From assembly GCA_026417495.1 (NCBI GenBank), contig JAOADD010000057.1, positions 1 to 64,000 of the forward strand: a DNA stretch of 64,000 bases, read 5' to 3'. Shown in pieces: positions 47,641 to 57,327 of this stretch. The DNA is from Ignavibacteria bacterium. Its GTDB lineage: Bacteria > Bacteroidota > Ignavibacteria > Tepidaquicellales > Tepidaquicellaceae. The notes beneath the pieces were generated by a model that was not told the origin of the DNA, did no database searches, and worked only from the letters and a program-made list of their open reading frames with translations. The position numbers and the translations under genes were made by a program. Within the stretch, counting starts at the first letter, position 1; every line of letters begins with the position of its first letter.

Positions 47641-47676
47641 GGCTGTTTTGATGATGAAAATATCATCAAAACAGCC
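47641..47676 (+). terminator. Strong hairpin between the two TonB receptor genes
   Basis: GGCTGTTTTGATGAT (47641-47655) pairs perfectly with ATCATCAAAACAGCC (47662-47676), a 15-bp stem with a 6-base loop. The downstream TAAATTTATTTTATT is T-rich but not a pure U-run. It probably terminates or attenuates transcription into receptor 2. Confidence 0.85.
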
Positions 47677-47691
47677 TAAATTTATTTTATT

Positions 47692-49827
47692 ATGACATAT
47701 TTGAAAGAAATTCTTTCAAAATTTGATGGTATAATTGCTATTTTTTTTCTCGTTGCAATTTTATTACCATACGAAAACCTATACTCACAAGAAGAGGAAG
47801 AAGATACTCTGAAATATCAAATCGAAGAACTTGTAATTACGGGGTCAAGATATATGAAAAAAATTATTGATATACCATACTCCGTTTATAGAGTTGATGT
47901 AAAAGAATTGAACTTCGGAAGAAAAATTTCTGCTAAAGATGTACTTGCGGATGTTCCTGGATTATTTTTACAATCTCGATTTGGAAATCATGATATTAGA
48001 ATTTCTTTAAGAGGATATGGTACCAGATCAAGTTCTGGAATAAGAGGTGTTAGAATTTTGCATGATGGTATACCAGTAACTGAAACAGATGGTGAAACCG
48101 TTATTGATGTTGTAGATTTTACATCACTGGGAGGGGTGGAGGTTGTAAAAGGGAATATGTCGTTCTTGTATTCTAGTTCTCCTGGTGGAGTTATTAACTT
48201 CCTATCGGATTTTTCTTTCAATGAATCTTTTATTACCTCCACAAATCAAGCAGGTAAGTTCGGGTTTCGACAAAACGGTTTCAAAGCTGGTGTTAAAACC
48301 GACCACTTCAGAGCTTTTATTTCATATAGTTACAGAAATATTTTTGGGTATCGAAAACACAGTGAAGAATATACTCATTTATTAAATTCTTTATTCCAAG
48401 GATATTTAGGTACAAGAACTTCTTTTGATATACTAATTAATTATGTGAATGGATTAAATAGACTTCCTGGTTCTTTAACGGAGACAGAGTTTAATTCCGA
48501 CCCTTTTAAAGCACAAGATTTAGCAGTTTCACAGGATTATAGAAGAATTACGGCAAAAGGTCAAGGGGGGATAAGGATAAAAACATTTTGGGGAAAAGCA
48601 GAAAATAATGAATTAGAATTTACATTATATGGAGGTGTGAAGGATTTGGAAAAAACTGATGATACTTATTATACTATCTCAACAAGATATTCTCTTGGAG
48701 GATATCTTAGATTTACAAACAAATCATATTTGGATGTTCATTATAATGAATTCACAATTGGAATTGACGCAGCAAATCAAAATGGACCTCTTACAGAATT
48801 CAATAATATAAATGGGAAAAAAGATTTAACAATACAAAATCAGTATCAGAATGTTTCAAATAATGTTGGAGTATATTTTCAAGACCAACTTTCTATTTTC
48901 CCTGATAAAATGGATATATACATTGCAGGCAGGTACGATATAATTAAATATTCAAAGACTGCTTTACAGTTTAACGGCATGATAGATACTACAAGATTGT
49001 TTGCAAAATTTACTCCGAAAGTTGCATTAAATTATAAACTGCTGCCATCTCTTTCTGTATATACTTCTTATTCACTTGGTTTTGATGCTCCGATATTAAG
49101 TGAACTCGAAAATATAACACGAGTAGGTCCACTACTCACACCTAACTTAGAACCTGCTAAATCCTATAACTATGAACTAGGGGTAAAAGGTAACTTTATT
49201 AACAAAGAATCAGAAATAATGAGAAAAGTATTTTTTGAGATAACATTATTCAATTATAGAATAATTGATGATATTATCCCTTATACAATTAATAATGCAA
49301 CCTACTTCAGAACTGCTTCAAAAACTAATCGCTTTGGAATAGAGTTTGGGCTGATGACAGAACCCTTAGATAGAGTCGAATTAACTGTAAATTATGTTTT
49401 CACTAATTTCAAATACATAGATTATACAACGAATGTAATTACTCCCTCTGGAACATTTTTCTATAATTTCTCTGATAATTACATGCCCTCTTTTCCTCAG
49501 CATATATTAAATATTATTTTCAATTATGAGTGGTATATAACTAAAAACTTGAATGGACTTTTACAATTTGACTGTGACTACATTTCAAAAATGTTCGTTG
49601 ATGATGCTAACTCAAAATCTACTAATGGCTATTTTTATGCTAATCCTTTATTTGGCATTAACATCTATTATAATAAACTTAATTTTCTTGCATATATTGG
49701 GATTAATAATATTTTTGATAAAAGATATGTTGGATACATAAATATAAATGACTATTGGGGTAGATACTACAATGTTGGTGAACCAAGAAATATTTATGGT
49801 GGCTTAAACATTAAATATAGTTTATAA
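47692..49827 (+). CDS. TonB-dependent outer-membrane receptor 2
   Basis: A 711-residue receptor. A long N-terminal leader (about 1-32; hydrophobic GIIAIFFLVAILL) is followed by a plug (EELVITGSRYMKKIIDIPYSVYRVD, IRISLRGYGTRSSSGIRGVRILHDG, VEVVKGNMSFLYSSSPGGVINFL) and a barrel. The C-terminal strand (YGGLNIKYSL) lacks a final Phe but has the usual pattern. It is a diverged paralogue of receptor 1 and starts 15 bases after the hairpin. The T9SS cargo gene follows after 2 bases. Confidence 0.94.
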   Translation: MTYLKEILSKFDGIIAIFFLVAILLPYENLYSQEEEEDTLKYQIEELVITGSRYMKKIIDIPYSVYRVDVKELNFGRKISAKDVLADVPGLFLQSRFGNHDIRISLRGYGTRSSSGIRGVRILHDGIPVTETDGETVIDVVDFTSLGGVEVVKGNMSFLYSSSPGGVINFLSDFSFNESFITSTNQAGKFGFRQNGFKAGVKTDHFRAFISYSYRNIFGYRKHSEEYTHLLNSLFQGYLGTRTSFDILINYVNGLNRLPGSLTETEFNSDPFKAQDLAVSQDYRRITAKGQGGIRIKTFWGKAENNELEFTLYGGVKDLEKTDDTYYTISTRYSLGGYLRFTNKSYLDVHYNEFTIGIDAANQNGPLTEFNNINGKKDLTIQNQYQNVSNNVGVYFQDQLSIFPDKMDIYIAGRYDIIKYSKTALQFNGMIDTTRLFAKFTPKVALNYKLLPSLSVYTSYSLGFDAPILSELENITRVGPLLTPNLEPAKSYNYELGVKGNFINKESEIMRKVFFEITLFNYRIIDDIIPYTINNATYFRTASKTNRFGIEFGLMTEPLDRVELTVNYVFTNFKYIDYTTNVITPSGTFFYNFSDNYMPSFPQHILNIIFNYEWYITKNLNGLLQFDCDYISKMFVDDANSKSTNGYFYANPLFGINIYYNKLNFLAYIGINNIFDKRYVGYININDYWGRYYNVGEPRNIYGGLNIKYSL

Positions 49828-49829
49828 AA

Positions 49830-51437
49830 TTGAAACATTTATTTATAACATTATTATTTTTCCTAACCTTTCGAGTAACATTCTCACAGGATATTTTCAT
49901 AGGCAATAGTTATAGAATTTACCCAAGCTCAGTCACTCAAACTGAACCTGTAATTTGTGTTCATCCCACTAATCCCCTATTCCTTTTTGCAAGTTCAGTT
50001 ACAATTAATACTGCAAATGGTTTTAGGAGTGAAGGAATTTATTTATCAACAAATGGGGGTCTGAATTGGTTCGGAACTGACACTTGTACAGGTGAAAATA
50101 TTCTTAATCATGGTGGAGATCCAGGGGTTGTAATAAACAACAATGGAAATTTAATATTAACACATATCGGTTCAATATTTTACGGCGTTTACTCGCATTA
50201 TTCCACAAATAATGGATTGAATTGGTCATCAGCTTATGTAATCACAACTCAACAAGTAGAAGATAAAGGGACAACAACTTCTGACAAAATCTTAACAAGT
50301 TTATATTATGGTAGAGCATATACTGCCTTTGTTCAATTCGTATCTCCATTCCCAGTAATGGTATCTTATACAACAAATGGTGGTTTAAGTTGGACAATTC
50401 CACAGGCAATAAATTCACCTCCTCCAAAAAGATGTTCTGGTGGAGAAATAAAAGTAGGTTTGAATGGAAGAGTATATGTTTCTTGGGCTGGAGTAACTTC
50501 TACTATTCCATATACAGAAGATTATATTGGTCTTGCATATTCTGATAACGGTGGTGTAAATTGGACAGTTAATCAAAACATCTATGATGTAAATGGTATT
50601 AATGGTACTCTTCCATCAAAAAATAACATTAGAGTTAATGGTTTACCCAGAATGGATATAGATTTAACAGGAGGAACCAGGAATGGTTGGATATATATAG
50701 TAACAACAGAAAAAAATTTACCACCTGCTGGCTCAGATCCTGATATTATTCTTCACTATTCTTCAAATGGTGGTTCGACATGGTCTCAAGGAATTAGAGT
50801 CAATCAGGATTCTTTGAATAATGGTAAAATACAATATTTCCCTGCGATTAAAATAGATAACACAGGTGCGATTAATATTATCTATTATGATGATAGAAAT
50901 ACAACATCAGATTCAGTTGAGGTGTTCTTATCTCGTTCAACCAATGGAGGTGCAACCTGGCAAGAATACCCAATAAGTGGACATAGATTTAAACCAAAAC
51001 AAATAACAGGTGGACCATCTAGTTATCAAGGAGACTTTATTTCTCTCGAATTCACAAATGGCAAATTAATACCACTTTGGATGGATGATTACTCAGGGAT
51101 ATATCAGATCTGGACTGTTCCGATTGATATTAATTACTTCGCAATCAAAAAAAATCCCGAAATTCATTTACAAGATGATTTTAAATTAACAAAATGTTAT
51201 CCAAATCCATTTAATTCATCATTAAAAATCGAATTTGAAGTAAGAAAAACTAATAATTACACTTTTGAAATATATAATACTAATGGAGAAATAATATTAA
51301 AATTATTTGAAGGAATTCTTACACCTGGTATCAATATAATTAATTGGTATGCCCCAAATATACCCTCAGGTGTATATTTCTTAATTGTCAAATATGAGGG
51401 AACTCTAAAAACTGAAAAAGTGGTTTTAATAAAGTAA
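49830..51437 (+). CDS. T9SS-exported protein with Asp-box (sialidase-like) repeats
   Basis: A 535-residue secreted protein. After a signal peptide (about 1-19), Asp-box motifs of the S/T-x-(D/N)-x-G-x-x-W type repeat: YLSTNGGLNWFG, YSTNNGLNWSS, YTTNGGLSWTI, YSDNGGVNWTV, YSSNGGSTWSQ, RSTNGGATWQE. They imply a six-bladed beta-propeller as in sialidases, but no catalytic Arg triad is claimed. The C-terminus (CYPNPFNSSLKIEF to KTEKVVLIK) is a type A T9SS sorting domain. The start is TTG, 2 bases after receptor 2, so it may share its transcript. Confidence 0.88.
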   Translation: MKHLFITLLFFLTFRVTFSQDIFIGNSYRIYPSSVTQTEPVICVHPTNPLFLFASSVTINTANGFRSEGIYLSTNGGLNWFGTDTCTGENILNHGGDPGVVINNNGNLILTHIGSIFYGVYSHYSTNNGLNWSSAYVITTQQVEDKGTTTSDKILTSLYYGRAYTAFVQFVSPFPVMVSYTTNGGLSWTIPQAINSPPPKRCSGGEIKVGLNGRVYVSWAGVTSTIPYTEDYIGLAYSDNGGVNWTVNQNIYDVNGINGTLPSKNNIRVNGLPRMDIDLTGGTRNGWIYIVTTEKNLPPAGSDPDIILHYSSNGGSTWSQGIRVNQDSLNNGKIQYFPAIKIDNTGAINIIYYDDRNTTSDSVEVFLSRSTNGGATWQEYPISGHRFKPKQITGGPSSYQGDFISLEFTNGKLIPLWMDDYSGIYQIWTVPIDINYFAIKKNPEIHLQDDFKLTKCYPNPFNSSLKIEFEVRKTNNYTFEIYNTNGEIILKLFEGILTPGINIINWYAPNIPSGVYFLIVKYEGTLKTEKVVLIK

Positions 51438-51576
51438 GTTTAAATAAATTTTATTTAATTGAATAAAAATATTAAACTACAATTAGGAAAGATGCATATA
51501 ATAGAATAATAGACTTGATAAATCCATATCTAATTATTAACTTAAATTATATAAAACACTAAAAAAGGAGTAAAAG

Positions 51577-53556
51577 ATGAAAAAATTAATTCTCCCACTT
51601 TCTGCAATACTCATCGTTGGGATTCTTCTTTTCGGATTTGGATTCCAAAATGAAGACCCAAATGATGTAGTTACCGAATGGGATCTGGCACATCCCACAA
51701 ATACATTAGATTATGCCAATCAAACTGGGTCAAAGATTCTTTACTCTAATGTTGATATGATGGCATTGCTAGCAGACTCAGGACAACTGATTACTCACCC
51801 GAACCAAGGTTTCGGTGGAGCACATGCAAGTGCTATTTTCACTGGTGGAACAATCTATGGTTTCGGTTCAAATTACACTCAAGGTTATGGTGTTGGTGAT
51901 GACTTCACTGTACCAGCAGGTGTAAAATGGCAAATTGACTCAATTAGATTCTTTTCCTATCAAACAGGTTCTACTACTACTTCAACAATTACAGGTTCAA
52001 GACTTGCAATTTACACAAACAATACATTTACGACATTGGTTGCTGGTGATACAACAACTTCAAGGTTGAAATCAACCTATTTTACAGGAATTTATCGTGT
52101 AACAGGTACAGACTTGACTAATAGTCAAAGACCTATTATGGCTGTTACTGATACACTTTCTGTAACACTTATGCCCGGTAACTATTGGTTCTATACAGCA
52201 TTTATCGGTTCATTAACTTCTGGTCCTTGGGCACCCCCGAGATCAATACTTAACCAACAAGTAACTGGAAACGGAAAACAAAAACAACCCACAGGATGGG
52301 TTGATTTATTAGATGGAACTTATCCACAAGGAGTTCCATTTGTAGTTTATGGAACTGCAATTCCTTTAACGCCTCCATCATGGACAGAACAAACATCACC
52401 TGTTACTACCTCACTGTACTCCGTTTCTGCAGTAAATGATAATGTTGCATGGGCATGTGGAGCAAGTGGAAAGGTATTAAGAACAACTAATTCTGGTTTA
52501 AACTGGGTTGACAGAAGCGGAAATATTCCAGCTGCTTATCCACTTTACAACATTTTTGCATGGGATGAAAACATTGCTTTAGTTACTGGTTCTCCAGCTG
52601 CAGGTAATTACATTTATAGAACCACTAATGGTGGACTAAACTGGACTGAAGTATTCAATCAACCTGGAGGTTTTGGAAATGCATTATGGATGACTGATGC
52701 AAATACAGCTTATCACATGGGTGACCCAGTGGGTGGTAACTGGACACTCAAAAAATCCACAAACGGTGGTGTTAACTGGTTTGATTGGGCTACTGTTCCA
52801 ACAACCGCAGCTGGTTGGAACAATTCATTTATGATGCTTGGTAACAATGTCTGGTTCGGAACAAATACAAATAATATAATGTATTCATCCAATTTAGGCG
52901 TTAACTGGACTACTCAGACCACAACATTTGTAAATCAATATGCAATCTGGTTCAATAGTGCTACTGTTGGATTAGCAGCATACAACGCTCTGAATGTAAC
53001 AACAAATGGTGGACAAAACTGGTCTGCATTAACATCACCATTAGCAGCATCCTGCGGTGGTATTACGGGCGCTGGTTCAGAATGGTGGGTAGCTCCTCAA
53101 GCAACTGCTATTTATTATTCCTCAAATAATGGTGCAAACTGGACTACACAATATACCGCTCCTGATGGTGCCTGGTATCATATAACAAAAGCAAGAAATG
53201 GAAGTGTAATCTGGGGTGTAAGAAGTAATGGAAAAATTGCAAGATATGGCCCACCACCTGTAGGAGTAAAACCAATTTCTTCAAATGTTCCTGAAAACTA
53301 TTCATTATCTCAAAACTATCCGAATCCATTCAATCCATCAACAAAAATTAATTTTGCAATTCCAAAAGCAGGACTTGTAACACTAAAAGTATATGACATT
53401 CTTGGAAAAGAAGTTATGACTCTTGTTTATCAAAATATGAACGCTGGAACATACACCGTTGAATTCAACGGAGCAAATCTAACTAGTGGAGTATATTTCT
53501 ACAAATTAGATGTTAATGGATTCAGCGAAGTTAAGAAAATGATGCTCGTTAAATAA
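51577..53556 (+). CDS. T9SS-exported beta-propeller protein (Ycf48/Asp-box-like)
   Basis: A 659-residue secreted protein. Signal peptide about 1-25. Residues about 60-260 form a Gly/Thr-rich domain of unknown type. Then about six Asp-box/Ycf48-like blades: LRTTNSGLNW, YRTTNGGLNW, KKSTNGGVNW, YSSNLGVNW, VTTNGGQNW, YSSNNGANW. The C-terminus (NYPNPFNPSTKINFAI to EVKKMMLVK) is a textbook type A T9SS sorting domain. A strong AGGAG lies about 8 bases before the ATG, and codons are more C-ending than in neighbours, suggesting high expression. It has its own 139-base leader and terminator. Confidence 0.93.
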   Translation: MKKLILPLSAILIVGILLFGFGFQNEDPNDVVTEWDLAHPTNTLDYANQTGSKILYSNVDMMALLADSGQLITHPNQGFGGAHASAIFTGGTIYGFGSNYTQGYGVGDDFTVPAGVKWQIDSIRFFSYQTGSTTTSTITGSRLAIYTNNTFTTLVAGDTTTSRLKSTYFTGIYRVTGTDLTNSQRPIMAVTDTLSVTLMPGNYWFYTAFIGSLTSGPWAPPRSILNQQVTGNGKQKQPTGWVDLLDGTYPQGVPFVVYGTAIPLTPPSWTEQTSPVTTSLYSVSAVNDNVAWACGASGKVLRTTNSGLNWVDRSGNIPAAYPLYNIFAWDENIALVTGSPAAGNYIYRTTNGGLNWTEVFNQPGGFGNALWMTDANTAYHMGDPVGGNWTLKKSTNGGVNWFDWATVPTTAAGWNNSFMMLGNNVWFGTNTNNIMYSSNLGVNWTTQTTTFVNQYAIWFNSATVGLAAYNALNVTTNGGQNWSALTSPLAASCGGITGAGSEWWVAPQATAIYYSSNNGANWTTQYTAPDGAWYHITKARNGSVIWGVRSNGKIARYGPPPVGVKPISSNVPENYSLSQNYPNPFNPSTKINFAIPKAGLVTLKVYDILGKEVMTLVYQNMNAGTYTVEFNGANLTSGVYFYKLDVNGFSEVKKMMLVK

Positions 53557-53576
53557 TTAATAAGATTTAATAAATA

Positions 53577-53614
53577 AAAAATGCCTGAGACTGTGAAAAG
53601 TCTCAGGCATTTTT
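53577..53614. terminator. Bidirectional intrinsic terminator
   Basis: ATGCCTGAGACT (53581-53592) and AGTCTCAGGCAT (53599-53610) form a perfect 12-bp stem with loop GTGAAA, flanked by A-run and T-run that serve both directions. It separates the T9SS gene (+) from the convergent lipoprotein gene (-). Confidence 0.93.
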
Positions 53615-53634
53615 ATTTTATAATTAAATAACTA

Positions 53635-54444
53635 TCAATGATTAATTGTCTCTATTAATTCGTATGTCTTAGAGCGTTTTTTGTAATCTGAAATAACTTG
53701 AATATCTGCTTTAATAATTTTGGGATATTCATCCGCACTTATCCAATATGTATCTATTGTTCCGTTTTCTTCATCAGTAACAAAAACTCTATAGCAATCA
53801 ATACTTTCATTTCCAAATGGATATAATTCCATAGTTGCAACTTCAACATTAATATTTCTAATATCATCTAATTTAAAATCGTAATAGGAAAGTTTTGTTT
53901 TGTATCCCACCGACAGCGGTAATAAAGTAATTGCGAGATCTATTGAAAAACCATCACTAAATACAGGTTGTTGTAATATTCTTGAAAAAGGTGTTACACC
54001 ACTTGGTAATAATATATTCCCTTCGATACTTGAAGATGAAAATTTAACATTGATAATCTCTTCTATACCCGATGAATATACCCTTGAGTAAGGTAATAAT
54101 GAAATTGAGTCTATAACAAATCTATCAGTAGTTCGTTCAGTAGAGTTATAAACATCCTCAGTAATTATTATATTCCCAAATTGAAATTTTACCTCACGAA
54201 AAATTTTAGTATCAAAAAACCCTTCTTCTTTTTCTACTGATGCTTTATAAACAAATTTTCCGAGTTTAAGAGCACCTATTCTCATACCTTTAACTATTGG
54301 TTTCTTCATTTCAGTTTTATCAGGAGTCTGCTTTTTCGGTGGGTCTGTATGTTTTACCTTGAAGATTTGACAAGAAGATATCACAAATGTCGTCGAAATA
54401 AGCAGAATATATAATGTAATATAATAAATATTTTTCAATTTCAT
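53635..54444 (-). CDS. DUF3108-like lipoprotein
   Basis: A 269-residue lipoprotein. A TTG at 54459 is possible, but the ATG at 54444 (MKLKNIYY) gives a compact leader with lipobox VISSC at about 25. After a Lys/Pro linker, the fold is beta-rich: LGKFVYKASVEKE, DRFVIDSISLLPYSRVY and ATMELYPFGNESIDCYRVFV resemble DUF3108/outer-membrane beta-sandwich proteins. No catalytic residues are seen. Family assignment is moderate. Confidence 0.65.
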   Translation of the reverse strand: MKLKNIYYITLYILLISTTFVISSCQIFKVKHTDPPKKQTPDKTEMKKPIVKGMRIGALKLGKFVYKASVEKEEGFFDTKIFREVKFQFGNIIITEDVYNSTERTTDRFVIDSISLLPYSRVYSSGIEEIINVKFSSSSIEGNILLPSGVTPFSRILQQPVFSDGFSIDLAITLLPLSVGYKTKLSYYDFKLDDIRNINVEVATMELYPFGNESIDCYRVFVTDEENGTIDTYWISADEYPKIIKADIQVISDYKKRSKTYELIETINH

Positions 54445-54510
54445 CTCAAATATATTCAAATAGCATTTTTAATTAAATCTAATTACGACATTTAAATTTA
54501 ATATATAAAA

Positions 54511-54541
54511 AAGGTTATAATTATTTTCAAATCATAACCTT
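54511..54541 (-). terminator. Intrinsic terminator of the beta-barrel gene
   Basis: On the minus strand AAGGTTAT and ATAACCTT pair over 8 bp around a 15-base loop, followed by a run of T. It lies about 25 bases beyond the stop at 54565. Confidence 0.7.
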
Positions 54542-54564
54542 AATATTAAATTTGTTTCAAATGT

Positions 54565-55284
54565 TTAGAAACCTAATCCCCCTTTCAGATTAATATAGAA
54601 ATAATTCATATTAGGAGAAAAATCAGATACAACAGCAGCTTTCCATTCTGGTTCTAATGGAACAATTCTATACCCAAGTTCTATACCAAGTCCAAATCTA
54701 GATTGAAATTCATATCCAACAAAAAATTGAGAATTAAAAGCCCATTGATTCTTTTTGCTTACAACAGTTCCTAATGGAGTTTGAGAATTTTCATCTGCAT
54801 AAATATAATTATCGTAACTCTCTCCCACAAACATAACTCCAAATCCTGTTCCAAAATATAATCCTGAAACAAACTCATTCACCATAGCTTTTTTTGCAAA
54901 TGGATATACTTTCCCCCTTGCATTCAATGGAATCGCAACTAGAGTCACATTTTGTGGAATATAGTATTGTTTTATATTAAGGGTTTTACTTGTAAAATAA
55001 AAACCATTTTTACTATATGACCTATTAATTAAAATCCCTGGTGCAAACTCAAGTGCAAATGTTCTGTTAAATTTATATCCAAGATAAGGTGTCACTTCAG
55101 TTACAAATGAAGTATTTGATACATCAAGGATAGGATAAATATTCCACACATCTTGTTGAGTAAAGAAAACAAGTGATAGACCAACGCCACCATATCCACC
55201 ACTCCCACTTGACTTGATTTCATCTTGAGAAAACCCACTTAAACTAAACAGAAAAATAAAAATAAATAATAATATCTTTTTCAT
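54565..55284 (-). CDS. Outer-membrane beta-barrel protein
   Basis: A 239-residue exported protein: signal peptide (MKKILLFIFIFLFSLSGFS), a Ser/Gly linker (SSGSGGYGGVGLSL), then alternating aromatic strands (EVTPYLGYKFNRTFALEFAPGI, FVSGLYFGTGFGVMF, FVGYEFQSRFGLGIELGYR) and a final MNYFYINLKGGLGF strand with C-terminal Phe. This is the usual signature of an eight-to-ten strand outer-membrane barrel. It follows hslU by 14 bases. The function is unknown. Confidence 0.8.
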   Translation of the reverse strand: MKKILLFIFIFLFSLSGFSQDEIKSSGSGGYGGVGLSLVFFTQQDVWNIYPILDVSNTSFVTEVTPYLGYKFNRTFALEFAPGILINRSYSKNGFYFTSKTLNIKQYYIPQNVTLVAIPLNARGKVYPFAKKAMVNEFVSGLYFGTGFGVMFVGESYDNYIYADENSQTPLGTVVSKKNQWAFNSQFFVGYEFQSRFGLGIELGYRIVPLEPEWKAAVVSDFSPNMNYFYINLKGGLGF

Positions 55285-55298
55285 AATATATATTTTAA

Positions 55299-56771
55299 TT
55301 ATAGAATATATCTGCTTAAATCTCTGTTCATAACTATTTTACTTAATTTCTCTTCGACAAGTTTCGCATCTATAATAATTTTTTTACTTTTCCTCTTATC
55401 AGGTATCTCAAAGAGAATATCTTCAAGTAGAGAAGTTAAAATTGTATGCAATCTTCTTGCTCCAATGTTTTCAACTTGGTCATTTACTTCAGTAGCAATT
55501 CTTGCAATTGCTCTTAACGATTCATCTTCAAATTCTATTTGAACACCTTCAGTTTCTAATAATGCTTTATATTGTTTGATAAGTGCATTTTCAGGTTTAG
55601 TTAATATTTGAAAAAAATCTTCTTCAGTTAAACTATTCAATTCAACACGAATTGGAAATCTCCCTTGAAGCTCAGGGATTAAATCGCTAGGTTTAGAACT
55701 ATGAAACGCACCTGAAGCCATAAATAATATATGGTCTGTTTTAACTGGACCATACTTTGTCATTACTGTTGAACCTTCAACAATTGGTAATAAATCTCTC
55801 TGAACACCCTCTCTTGATACATCAGGACCTGAAGTACTTTTATGAGTACTTGCAATTTTATCTATCTCATCAATAAAAACGATACCTGAATTTTGTACTC
55901 TTTCAATCGCTTCTTTCACAACTGATTCCATATCAATTAATTTCTGGATTTCTTCCTGCTCAAGTATTGTCTTTGCTTCCTTTATTGTCATCTTACGCTT
56001 TTTTGTCTTCTTAGGCATAATACTACCGAATAAGTCTTGAATATTTAATCCCATTTCTTCTAACCCTATTGGTCCTAATACTTGCATCATAGGTATATTG
56101 CTGGTTGTTAAATCTATTTCTATTACTCTTGAATCAAGTTCTCCATCGATAAGCATTTTTCGGAACTTTTCACGAGTTTGTCTATTTGCTTCCTCTGAGT
56201 CTATTTCATCTTGTAAAATATCCGCTGTTGTTGTAGTTGATATTGATGCTGTGCCTTCAGCTGGTCGGGAAGGTAGATTATTTTTCTTTCTTAATGGTGG
56301 AATTAAAATGTCAAGTAATCTTTCAATAGTATTTTCTCTTGCTTTTATTTCTACTTCTTTTGTCTTCTCCTGTTTAACCATATTCACTGCAAGATCAGTT
56401 AATTCCCTAATCATAGATTCTACATCTCTTCCGACATACCCAACCTCAGTAAATTTTGAAGCTTCTACTTTAACAAATGGAGCATTTGCGAGTTTTGATA
56501 TTCTTCTTGCAATTTCTGTTTTTCCTACTCCTGTAGGTCCAATTAATATTATATTATTTGGCATTATTTCATCTTTCAAAGGACCTGTTACTTGTTGCCT
56601 ACGCCAACGATTTCGTAATGCAATTGCAACTGACTTTTTTGCATTATCCTGACCGATTATATATTTGTTTAGCTCTTCAACTATTTGACTTGGAGTAAGT
56701 TGTTCAATCTTCTTTACTTTTTTTCCTTTATTACTGTTATTCATTTCATTCCCTGATTTGTTCTTTTGCAT
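55299..56771 (-). CDS. hslU: ATP-dependent protease ATPase subunit HslU
   Basis: AAA+ unfoldase that feeds Hsl[23 protein letters not shown], Walker [16 protein letters not shown] (about 83-97), [26 protein letters not shown], Walker [12 protein letters not shown], and C-terminal [23 protein letters not shown] with RYIL are all diagnostic. The insertion I-domain (about 150-270) has Pro/Thr-rich linkers. 490 residues is slightly long. The start may be 56771 or the ATG at 56744; 56771 is kept because AAGGAA lies upstream. Confidence 0.96.
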   Translation of the reverse strand: MQKNKSGNEMNNSNKGKKVKKIEQLTPSQIVEELNKYIIGQDNAKKSVAIALRNRWRRQQVTGPLKDEIMPNNIILIGPTGVGKTEIARRISKLANAPFVKVEASKFTEVGYVGRDVESMIRELTDLAVNMVKQEKTKEVEIKARENTIERLLDILIPPLRKKNNLPSRPAEGTASISTTTTADILQDEIDSEEANRQTREKFRKMLIDGELDSRVIEIDLTTSNIPMMQVLGPIGLEEMGLNIQDLFGSIMPKKTKKRKMTIKEAKTILEQEEIQKLIDMESVVKEAIERVQNSGIVFIDEIDKIASTHKSTSGPDVSREGVQRDLLPIVEGSTVMTKYGPVKTDHILFMASGAFHSSKPSDLIPELQGRFPIRVELNSLTEEDFFQILTKPENALIKQYKALLETEGVQIEFEDESLRAIARIATEVNDQVENIGARRLHTILTSLLEDILFEIPDKRKSKKIIIDAKLVEEKLSKIVMNRDLSRYIL

Positions 56772-56789
56772 AATTTATTTATTTCCTTT

Positions 56790-57323
56790 CTATTCAAGTT
56801 CTTCAATGTTAATATAAGAATTCGTGTAAATGCAGATTTCAGCAGCTTGCCTAAGTGCTTCCTCTGCAATTTCTCTAGCGCTTAGTTTTGTGTACTTTAA
56901 TAATACTCTCGCTGCACTTAATGCATAAGGTCCGCCCGAACCTATCGCAACAATACCATCATCTGGTTCAATCACATCACCATTACCTGAAATTATCAAT
57001 GTTTTTTCTTTGTTTACAACAGCAAGCAAAGCTTCTAATCGTCTCAAATATTTGTCCGTCCGCCAATCTTTTGCAAGTTCTGTTGCTGCTCTAAGTAAAT
57101 TACCTTTATACTGTTCAAGTTTCGATTCAAATCTTTCAAATAGTGTGAATGCATCTGAAGTAGCACCTGCAAAACCAACAAGAACTTTATTGTTATAAAT
57201 TTTCCTTATCTTACTTGCTTTATGTTTCATTACGGTGTTACCCATTGAAACCTGACCATCACTGGCTATGACTGCTTTACCATCTCTTATTAGGCCGATA
57301 ACCGTTGTTGAGTGAGACTTCAT
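56790..57323 (-). CDS. hslV: ATP-dependent protease subunit HslV
   Basis: Proteasome-like N-terminal-nucleophile peptidase. The sequence begins [16 protein letters not shown]; the catalytic Thr follows a short propeptide (Thr6, aligned to the mature start of other HslVs). [33 protein letters not shown] and [18 protein letters not shown] match the family. 177 residues is typical. It lies 18 bases before hslU and 4 bases after rpoN, so expression is probably joint. Confidence 0.96.
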   Translation of the reverse strand: MKSHSTTVIGLIRDGKAVIASDGQVSMGNTVMKHKASKIRKIYNNKVLVGFAGATSDAFTLFERFESKLEQYKGNLLRAATELAKDWRTDKYLRRLEALLAVVNKEKTLIISGNGDVIEPDDGIVAIGSGGPYALSAARVLLKYTKLSAREIAEEALRQAAEICIYTNSYINIEELE

Positions 57324-57327
57324 ATTT

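Noticed and set aside
56098-56652. Antisense open frame of 184 residues within hslU
   Set aside because: It is opposite the conserved HslU Walker A region and is Ser/Phe-rich in the way typical of antisense shadows.
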